From positions 496,001-560,000 of the forward strand of contig NZ_JACXYY010000003.1 of NCBI RefSeq assembly GCF_014779665.1: a stretch of DNA of 64,000 nucleotides, in the 5' to 3' direction. The stretch is from Nocardioides hwasunensis (GTDB lineage Bacteria; Actinomycetota; Actinomycetes; Propionibacteriales; Nocardioidaceae). The notes beneath the pieces are model-generated. The model saw only the letters and a program-made list of their open reading frames with translations. It searched no databases and was not told the DNA's origin. The position numbers and the translations under genes were made by a program. Below are positions 58,026 to 64,000 of the stretch, one piece after another; within the stretch, counting starts at the first letter, position 1, and each line of letters begins with the position of its first letter.

Positions 58026-58763
58026 TCAGCCCAGCAGCAGCACGTAGGAGCCGAGGGCGACGAGCCAGGACATGAAGGAGCCGAGCAGGAAGTACTCGGT
58101 CATCTCGTGCACGGTCTGCTGCTCGTGGCGCGAGGAGAGCTCCGGGAAGCGCAGCAGGCCCTTGGCCGCGACCACCACGCTGGCCGCGGTCACCTGGCCG
58201 CCGAGCGCGAGGGCGAGGATGAAGACCCGCTCCAGCGGTCCGAGGAGTCGGCCGCCCTTGAGCTGGGTCGGCGGCATCCCACCGTCCCTGCGGGGGTTGA
58301 TGGTGCCGGTGGACTTGAGGACCAGCCGCACGAGCACGTTGCCCGTCGAGAGCTGGATCCCGAACGCCCCGAGCAGGAGCAGGAACCGGTCGGCCGGGAG
58401 ACCGTCCAGCACCGGCAGCGAGACCGAGTCGAGCCACCGGACCAGGGGTCCGGACGCCTCGGGCGCCAGGCCGGAGCACGCGATCGCGGCGACCAGCGCC
58501 AGCACGAAGAGACCGAGCGGCAGCCATGCGGCCGCCTGGGCGGGATGACCGAAGCCCCACGTGACCGCGAACCCCCACACGAGCACGACCGCGGCGATGA
58601 CGAACAGCGCGACCACGTCGCGGCCGGTCGTCATCCCGACGAGCAGGCCGACGGTGAGCGCCACCAGCGCTCCCACGACCTGCGGCAGCACCTTCACCTT
58701 GCGCGCCGAGTGGGTCAGGTCAGTGGCTGCCAGGCCGATCAGCAGCATCGCGAGCCAGCTCAT
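58026..58763 (-). CDS. Membrane protein of unknown function, SatD operon partner
   Basis: The 245-residue protein has about six hydrophobic segments and a polar C-terminal loop (INPRRDGGMPPTQLKGGRLLGPLERVFIL), followed by a basic/His stretch RFPELSSRHEQQTVHEMTEYFLLGS that looks conserved. GGAGGAGG precedes the ATG at 58763. It follows the SatD-family gene at 34 bases; membrane partners of SatD are common, so the two probably act together. The function is unknown. Confidence 0.68.
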   Translation of the reverse strand: MSWLAMLLIGLAATDLTHSARKVKVLPQVVGALVALTVGLLVGMTTGRDVVALFVIAAVVLVWGFAVTWGFGHPAQAAAWLPLGLFVLALVAAIACSGLAPEASGPLVRWLDSVSLPVLDGLPADRFLLLLGAFGIQLSTGNVLVRLVLKSTGTINPRRDGGMPPTQLKGGRLLGPLERVFILALALGGQVTAASVVVAAKGLLRFPELSSRHEQQTVHEMTEYFLLGSFMSWLVALGSYVLLLG

Positions 58764-58797
58764 CCCCTGCCTCCTCCCACGATCCTCTCGCCGACTG

Positions 58798-59445
58798 TCA
58801 CAGGTCGCGCACCAGCTCGTCTGCAGCCAGCAGGACTCCGATGCCGTCGGCACGGATCCTCTGCGACACCGCCGACGGACTGATGCCCAGCTCGTCGGCG
58901 ATCTCGTGCTGCTGCCGTCCCCTCAGCAGACCATCCAGCACCGACATCGACCGCTCCGACATGCCGCTCACGATCTGGTCCCGCGTCATCAGTGCCGCGT
59001 TGACCGCGGCAGCGTCGGGTCCCTGCTCGCCCTCGGCGGCGACGTACGCCGTGCGCACCGCACGCATCGACGCCTTCCGTCCGTAGGCCTCGACCGTCTC
59101 GATCGCGGATCGTGCCGCCCACCACCCGGGCCCGTCCTCGACCCGGGGTTCCTCGGACAGCACCTGCACCCGTCCCCGTCCGATGCCCTGCCGGACGTCG
59201 ACCTCGGGCAGCAGCGACAGGCGCAGCCGCAGGGTCGCGGCCATCGCCGTGCCGAGAGTGGCGAAGATCCCCTGGAACTCGTCGCCGGTGCCGATGCGCA
59301 GCGGCACCGTGGGCGCGTAGGTCGCGTTGACGTCGTCGACGGCTCGCGCGAACAGCGCGTGCACGTGCGTGCGGTCCCTGCTCCGACGGGAGCCGACCAG
59401 GTCACCGATCACGGTGAATGAAGCCTCTTGCTTCATATCGTCCAT
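58798..59445 (-). CDS. SatD-family protein with C-terminal helix-turn-helix
   Basis: The 215-residue protein opens with FTVIGDLVGSRRSRDR, the SatD-family start, and has IGTGDEFQGIFATLGTAMAATLRLRLSLLPE. It ends with a DNA-binding helix-turn-helix, LLRGRQQHEIADELGISPSAVSQRIRADG. The sat genes of streptococci are linked to acid tolerance and secretion. The ATG at 59445 is six bases after a TATGAT box (leaderless), and an inverted repeat covers the start, so self-repression is likely. An internal ATG at 59436 is the alternative. Confidence 0.78.
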   Translation of the reverse strand: MDDMKQEASFTVIGDLVGSRRSRDRTHVHALFARAVDDVNATYAPTVPLRIGTGDEFQGIFATLGTAMAATLRLRLSLLPEVDVRQGIGRGRVQVLSEEPRVEDGPGWWAARSAIETVEAYGRKASMRAVRTAYVAAEGEQGPDAAAVNAALMTRDQIVSGMSERSMSVLDGLLRGRQQHEIADELGISPSAVSQRIRADGIGVLLAADELVRDL

Positions 59446-59457
59446 ATGAAGATCATA
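59418..59457 (-). promoter_or_regulatory. satD promoter and repeated operator
   Basis: CTTCATAT-CGTCC-ATATGAAG (59431-59451) is a perfect 8-bp dyad over the start codon. A further ATGAAG at 59418 and CTTCAT at 59487 extend the series. TATGAT (minus strand, 59457-59452) is the -10. Confidence 0.6.
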
Positions 59458-59488
59458 CCTTCTTCTGGCCGAGATGAACACATCTCCT

Positions 59489-62485
59489 TCATTCCCAGAA
59501 GACGTGCTCCACCACCGCGTGGGCGCGTCGCGTGGTGCGGAGGTAGTCGTTGACCATCTCGTCCGAGGAGCCCTGCGGATAGCCCAGCACCCGCGCCACC
59601 GCTGCGCGCTCGCGGGCGTCGCGGGGCAGCTGGTCCGAGGGCCTGCCGCGCACCAGCGTCACCGCGTTGCGGACCCGGCTCACCAGCCGCCAGGCCTCGG
59701 CCAGTGTCTCCGCGTCCGCCCCGGCGACCAGCCCGGCTCCGGCTGCGGCCTCGAGGGCCGGCAGGGTCTGGGGCGTCCGGAGCGCCTCGACGCGTCCCGC
59801 GTGACGCATCTGGAGCAGCTGCACGGTCCACTCGACGTCGGCGAGCCCTCCTCGGCCCAGCTTGAGGTGGGTGTGCCGGTCGGCTCCACGTGGAAGGCGC
59901 TCGTCGTCGACCCGCGCCTTGATGCGGCGCACCTCCACGACGTCGCGCTCCGAGATGCCGTCGGCGGGGAAGCGGAGCGGGTCGATCAGTGCGGTGAACC
60001 GACGACGCAGGTCCTCGTCGCCGACCACCGCGTCGGCGCGCAGCAGGGCCTGGAACTCCCACACGTGCGACCACTTGGCGTAGTAGGCGGCGAACGACTC
60101 CAGCGTGCGCACCATCGGCCCGTTCTTCCCCTCGGGCCGGAGGTCCGCGTCGACCTCGAGCGGCGGGTCGCTGGCGGGCAGCGACAGCAGCCGACGGAGC
60201 TCGGAGACCACGGCCTGCGCGAACGAGGACGCCGCCTGCGCCTCGGCGCCCTCGACCGGCTCGTGGACGAACATCACGTCGGCGTCACTGCCGTAGGACA
60301 GCTCGAAGCCGCCGTAGCGACCCATCGCGACCACCGCGATCCGGCTGGCGGGCGCGTCGAGCCCGCGCTGGCGGCGCACCGACTCCGTCGCGATGTCGAG
60401 CGTGGCCTGCAGGGTGGCGTCGGTGAGCCGGCTCAGACCTTGCCCCACCAGCGCCACGTCGGTCCCGGCCACCAGGTCACCGCAGGCGATCCGCAGCAGC
60501 TCGCGCCGGCGTACGGCACGCACCGCGCCGACCGCCGACTCCGCGGAGTCGGCGCGCTCGGCGAGCGCCTGCATCTCGGCGAGCGCGGCCTCCGCGCTCA
60601 GCGGCACCAGCGACTCCCCGAGCATCTTCACGCCGCGCGGCTCGCGCTCGAGGAGGTCGGTGGCGTAGCGGGAGGTGCCGAGGAGGTAGGCCAGCCGCTG
60701 TGCCACCTCGCCCTCGTCGCGGAGCATCGTGAGGTACCACGGGGAGCGGCCCAGGCTCTCGCTGAGCCGGCGGAAGCCGAACAGGCCGGCGTCGGGGTCG
60801 GGCGAGTCGGCGAACCACTCCAGCAGCACCGGCAGCAGGGTGCGCTGGATGTCGGAGGTGCGCGAGATCCCGCTGGTCAGCGCCTCGAGGTGGCGCAGCG
60901 CCGCCCTGGGATCGGCGTACCCGAGCGCGGACAGGCGTGCCTCGGCGGCCTCCAGCGAGAGTCGCGCCTCCGTGCCGGGGAGCCTGGCGACGGCACCGAG
61001 GAGCGGGCGGTAGAAGAGCTTCTCGTGGAGCCGGCGCACCTCGCGACGGTGGTAGCGCCACTCCTTGTCGAGCGCCGCGGCCGGTTCGGACAGGTGGCCC
61101 AGCGACCGGCCGAGGCGACGCAGGGATGCCGCGTCGTCGGGCACCACGTGCGTACGCCGGAGCTGGTGCAGCTGCATCCGGTGCTCGAGCGTGCGGAGGA
61201 ACGTGTAGGCCTCGTGGAGCTTCTCGCCGTCGTCGCGACCGACGTAGCCGCCCTCCGTCAGCCGGGCCAGCGCGCTCAGGGTGGCGCCCTCCCGCAGCGA
61301 CGCGTCGGCGCGGCCGTGCACGAGCTGGAGCAGCTGGACGGCGAACTCGACGTCGCGCAGGCCGCCCGAGCCGAGCTTCAGCTGGCGCTCGGCCTCGTGG
61401 GCCGGGATGTGGTCGATCACCCGGCGGCGCATGGCCTGGACGTCGGAGACGAAGCCGTCGCGCTCGGCGACGCTCCACACCATCGGCTCGACCATCTCGA
61501 CGTAGGCCCGGCCGAGCTCGAGGTCGCCGGCGACCGGTCGTGCCTTCAGCAGGGCCTGGAACTCCCAGGTCTTGGCCCACTTCTCGTAGTAGCCGCGGTG
61601 GCTGGCGAGGGTGCGGACCAGCGGGCCCTGGCTGCCCTCCGGACGCAGGTTGGCGTCGACCGGCCAGATCGTGCCCTCGCGGGTGTGGTCGGAGCAGATC
61701 CGCATCAGGTGCGAGGCGAGCTGCGTGGCGGTGCGCAGCGCCAGCCCGTCGTCGGCGGGCTCCCCCGAGTCGAGCACACCGGGCTCGAAGACGTAGACCA
61801 CGTCGACGTCGGAGATGTAGTTGAGCTCGTGCCCACCGCACTTGCCCATCGCGATCACGGCGAGGCGGGCGGCGTGGGCTGCCTCCCCGACGCGGGCGCG
61901 CGCGATCGCCAGGGCTCCCTCGAGGGTCGCGGCCGCGAGGTCGGAGATCTCCGCCGCGGCGTCGTCGAGGCTGACGTGGTGCGCGAGGTCGCGAGCGGCG
62001 AGCCGGAGCAGGATCCGGCGGTACTCCACGCGCAGGGCGTCGACCGCCTCCGCGTCGGGGAGGCCGGCGACCGGCCCCGGTGCCTGCGGGTCGGCACCGA
62101 CCGCAGTCAGCATCGCCTCGCGGACGGCGTACGCCGCAGCGCGGGTGCTGCCGAGGGTCGGGTCGGTGAGCTCGCGCCAGTGGTCGGGGTGCCGGACCAG
62201 GTGGTGGGTCAGCGCGGCGCTCGCCCCCAGGACGCTGCACAGCCGCATCGCGGTGCCCTCGTCGTCGGCGACCTCGGCCAGCATCGCGGCCCCCGCGTCC
62301 GGCCCCGCCGCCTCGTCGAGCGCCTCGACGAGACGCAGCAGGCCGTCGAGGGCGGCGTCCGGGTCGGCGGTCGCGGCGAGCTTGTCGGTCAACGGCCTGC
62401 CTGCGGCACCGAGCCTCTCGATGCCCCGAGCGGCCGCAGCGCCGTCGACGAACCCGATGCGCACGTAGGAGCCCGACGACGTCAT
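59489..62485 (-). CDS. glnE: Glutamine synthetase adenylyltransferase/adenylyl-removing enzyme
   Basis: The 998-residue bifunctional enzyme has two nucleotidyltransferase domains. The N-terminal one has GKCGGHELNYISDVDVVYVFEP at about 212-235, usually the deadenylylating half. The C-terminal one has MGRYGGFELSYGSDADVMFVHEP at about 715-740. Helical domains link them. It adjusts glutamine synthetase to nitrogen supply. AAGGAG precedes the ATG at 62485, which overlaps the amidotransferase stop (ATGA). It follows a glutamine synthetase gene, as in the actinobacterial glnA2-glnE order. Confidence 0.96.
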   Translation of the reverse strand: MTSSGSYVRIGFVDGAAAARGIERLGAAGRPLTDKLAATADPDAALDGLLRLVEALDEAAGPDAGAAMLAEVADDEGTAMRLCSVLGASAALTHHLVRHPDHWRELTDPTLGSTRAAAYAVREAMLTAVGADPQAPGPVAGLPDAEAVDALRVEYRRILLRLAARDLAHHVSLDDAAAEISDLAAATLEGALAIARARVGEAAHAARLAVIAMGKCGGHELNYISDVDVVYVFEPGVLDSGEPADDGLALRTATQLASHLMRICSDHTREGTIWPVDANLRPEGSQGPLVRTLASHRGYYEKWAKTWEFQALLKARPVAGDLELGRAYVEMVEPMVWSVAERDGFVSDVQAMRRRVIDHIPAHEAERQLKLGSGGLRDVEFAVQLLQLVHGRADASLREGATLSALARLTEGGYVGRDDGEKLHEAYTFLRTLEHRMQLHQLRRTHVVPDDAASLRRLGRSLGHLSEPAAALDKEWRYHRREVRRLHEKLFYRPLLGAVARLPGTEARLSLEAAEARLSALGYADPRAALRHLEALTSGISRTSDIQRTLLPVLLEWFADSPDPDAGLFGFRRLSESLGRSPWYLTMLRDEGEVAQRLAYLLGTSRYATDLLEREPRGVKMLGESLVPLSAEAALAEMQALAERADSAESAVGAVRAVRRRELLRIACGDLVAGTDVALVGQGLSRLTDATLQATLDIATESVRRQRGLDAPASRIAVVAMGRYGGFELSYGSDADVMFVHEPVEGAEAQAASSFAQAVVSELRRLLSLPASDPPLEVDADLRPEGKNGPMVRTLESFAAYYAKWSHVWEFQALLRADAVVGDEDLRRRFTALIDPLRFPADGISERDVVEVRRIKARVDDERLPRGADRHTHLKLGRGGLADVEWTVQLLQMRHAGRVEALRTPQTLPALEAAAGAGLVAGADAETLAEAWRLVSRVRNAVTLVRGRPSDQLPRDARERAAVARVLGYPQGSSDEMVNDYLRTTRRAHAVVEHVFWE

Positions 62486-63243
62486 GGCGACGGCTCCTTC
62501 CCCGCATCGTCTGCCACCAGGGCGGCGAACCGCGTGGCCACCGGTTGCCACCACGACGTCAGCGCGGCCGTGGCCGCCTCGATCGAGGTCAGGACCGCCT
62601 GCGGGTCGAAGGTCTCGTCCTCGCGCTCGGTCGCGAGCCAGCGCTCGATGATCGCGGCGTCAGCCTCCGGGTGGGACTGGACGCCCCAGACGCGTGGTGC
62701 GAACCGGGCGACCTGCACCTCGCCGCCCGGGGTGCGCGCCAGCACCACGGCGCCGTCGGGCAGCTCCACCACGACGTCGTCGTTCCAGTGGATCGCGCGC
62801 TCGTCGCCGGAGCAGACGCCGAAGAGCTCGTCGGTCGCTGCGTCGTCGCTCCAGCCGAGCGGTTGCAGACCGACGGTGCGCCCGAGCGGGTTGCGCCCGA
62901 CGACCCCGCCGAGCGCGGTGGCGACCAGCTGGTGGCCCAGGCAGATGCCGAGCAGCGGTGTGCCGACGGCGACCGCGTCCCGGATGCCCGCCTTCAGCGG
63001 CGACAGCCACGGGTGCAGGTGGTCGTCGTCGGCGCCCATCTCGCCGCCCAGCACCAGCACGCCGTCGTACGACGTCAGGGCGGGCAGTGCGTCACCCGCG
63101 TAGGGCCGGCAGACCTCGAGCGTGCAGCCCGCCCCGGTCAGCCACTCCCCGACCAGTGCCGGCGGGCACGACTCCTCGTGCTCGACGGCCAGCACGCGCG
63201 GGCTCGCCACGCCGACGGCGTGGTCGGAGGCGGCAGGATTCAT
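62482..63243 (-). CDS. Class I glutamine amidotransferase-like protein
   Basis: The 253-residue protein has the class I triad: nucleophile C101 in LLGICLGHQ, H191 and E193 in GVQSHPEAD. It resembles GMP-synthase-type stand-alone amidotransferases, some of which act as gamma-glutamyl hydrolases in polyamine or folate breakdown. It lies between glnA and glnE, so a link to glutamine metabolism is likely, but the acceptor is not known. Its start is seven bases after the glnA stop. Confidence 0.85.
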   Translation of the reverse strand: MNPAASDHAVGVASPRVLAVEHEESCPPALVGEWLTGAGCTLEVCRPYAGDALPALTSYDGVLVLGGEMGADDDHLHPWLSPLKAGIRDAVAVGTPLLGICLGHQLVATALGGVVGRNPLGRTVGLQPLGWSDDAATDELFGVCSGDERAIHWNDDVVVELPDGAVVLARTPGGEVQVARFAPRVWGVQSHPEADAAIIERWLATEREDETFDPQAVLTSIEAATAALTSWWQPVATRFAALVADDAGKEPSP

Positions 63244-63249
63244 CGTGGG

Positions 63250-64000
63250 TCAGAGGACCGGGAGCATGCGGTCGCGCTCGAACGCGGAGACCTGCCCGCG
63301 GTACTCCTCCCACTCGGCGCGCTTGTTGCGCAGGAAGAAGTCGAAGACGTGCTCGCCCAGGGTCTCGGCCAGGAGCTCGGAGTCCTCGGCGATCCCGATC
63401 GCGTCCCACAGGCTGCGCGGCAGCGGGGTGATGCCCAGCGCCCGGCGCTCGCGCTCGGTGAGCGACCAGACGTCGTCCTCGGCCTCGCGCGGCAGCTCGT
63501 AGCCCTCCTCGATGCCCTTCATGCCGGCCGCGAGCACCACGGCGAAGGCGAGGTAGGGGTTGCACGCGGCGTCTATCGTGCGCAGCTCGACGCGGGTGGA
63601 CTGGCCCTTGTTGGGCTTGTACATCGGCACCCGGACCATCGCCGAGCGGTTGTTGTGACCCCAGCACACGCCCGACGGCGCCTCGCCACCGCCGAGGAGG
63701 CGCTTGTAGGAGTTGACCCACTGGTTGGTCACCACGCTGATCTCGCTGGCGTGGCGCAGGATGCCGGCGATGAACTGCCGGCCGGTCTTCGAGAGCTGGT
63801 ACTCGGCACCGGCCTCGAAGAAGGCGTTGCGGTCGCCCTCGAAGAGCGAGACGTGGGTGTGCATGCCCGAGCCCGGGTGCGTGGTGAACGGCTTGGGCAT
63901 GAAGGAGGCCCAGATGTCCTGGCCGAGCGCGACCTCACGGATGACGGTGCGGAAGGTCATGATGTTGTCGGCCGTGGTGAGCGCGTCGGCGTAGCGGAGG
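63250..64000 (-). CDS. glnA: Glutamine synthetase, type I (GlnA2-like), 3' part
   Basis: The visible 250 or so residues are the C-terminal part of a type I glutamine synthetase; the 5' end lies beyond the window. Motifs include FMPKPFTTHPGSGMHTHVSL with metal-binding Glu/His residues, NRSAMVRVP and STRVELRTIDAACNPYLAFAVVLAAGMKGIE. The adenylylation-loop position reads EEGYELPREAEDDV, so a Tyr is present, though the loop differs from the standard DLYELPPEE. The order glnA, amidotransferase, glnE matches the glnA2-glnE locus of mycobacteria and relatives. Confidence 0.93.
   Translation of the reverse strand, partial: LRYADALTTADNIMTFRTVIREVALGQDIWASFMPKPFTTHPGSGMHTHVSLFEGDRNAFFEAGAEYQLSKTGRQFIAGILRHASEISVVTNQWVNSYKRLLGGGEAPSGVCWGHNNRSAMVRVPMYKPNKGQSTRVELRTIDAACNPYLAFAVVLAAGMKGIEEGYELPREAEDDVWSLTERERRALGITPLPRSLWDAIGIAEDSELLAETLGEHVFDFFLRNKRAEWEEYRGQVSAFERDRMLPVL

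Noticed and set aside
59474-63103. An open frame of about 1209 codons on the plus strand
   Set aside because: It is antisense to glnE and the amidotransferase, both certain genes; its product is Arg/Gly-rich with no motif.

Overview
The window is chromosomal DNA from a high-GC actinobacterium. Gene content fits Nocardioidaceae (Nocardioides-like): an Erm methyltransferase with a leader peptide, an XRE regulator beside two clpP genes, GAF-ANTAR proteins, a 13E12-type HNH endonuclease, tandem GPP34 proteins, and -10 boxes such as TAGGCT only 6-8 bases before many start codons. The lineage is an inference from gene content; no rRNA or tRNA gene was found. Genes are densely packed, and many neighbours overlap by four bases (ATGA, GTGA or TTGA).

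Region by region. 1-2.5 kb: a short acidic peptide built from three 22-residue repeats, a JmjC/cupin oxygenase and an Apd1-like thioredoxin-fold ferredoxin form one tight operon; this is the best candidate for an undescribed system. 2.5-6.8 kb: alcohol dehydrogenase, zwf and a GH15 glycosidase. 6.8-9.5 kb: Erm methyltransferase with a leader peptide, then a PopR/ClgR-like regulator converging on two clpP genes, one of which has lost its catalytic serine. 9.5-14.5 kb: a divergent FecCD-type metal/siderophore importer with a Fur-family box and an MFS partner. 14.5-21.9 kb: amidohydrolase, LuxR-type regulator, AtoE-type transporter with a cytosolic binding-protein homologue, MarR/MFS pair and a DUF2256-DUF3253 protein. 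21.9-25.9 kb: four overlapping glycosyltransferase genes on the minus strand. 26-28.6 kb: SigB/SigF-like sigma factor and two GAF-ANTAR proteins. 28.6-37.9 kb: oxidoreductase, monooxygenase, 5'-3' exonuclease, MerR/Hsp20 pair, two GPP34 proteins, membrane proteins, a nucleotidyltransferase, a REP-like repeat with a 13E12 HNH gene, VanZ-like and GrpB-like proteins.

38-51.4 kb is an export and phosphate-scavenging region: four secreted phosphoesterases (phytase-like/GDPD fusion, EEP nuclease-phosphatase, PhoX, 5'-nucleotidase) each carry a His/Gly-rich stretch just after the signal peptide, and two have PHO-box-like repeats upstream. Between them lie an ankyrin protein, a ceramidase-like membrane protein, a ferritin-like protein with a twin-arginine-type leader, tatB-tatA-tatC and an Nramp transporter. 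51.4-56.3 kb: CtlX-like hydrolase, threonine-aldolase-like enzyme and cobT-cobS-cobU. 56.3-64 kb: a secreted HExxH protein, a membrane protein with a SatD-family protein, then glnE, a class I glutamine amidotransferase and the 3' part of a glutamine synthetase gene that runs off the window.

Bases 1-83 hold only the ribosome binding site of the first gene and possibly the tail of an upstream frame. No CRISPR array, insertion sequence, prophage, tRNA or rRNA gene was seen.
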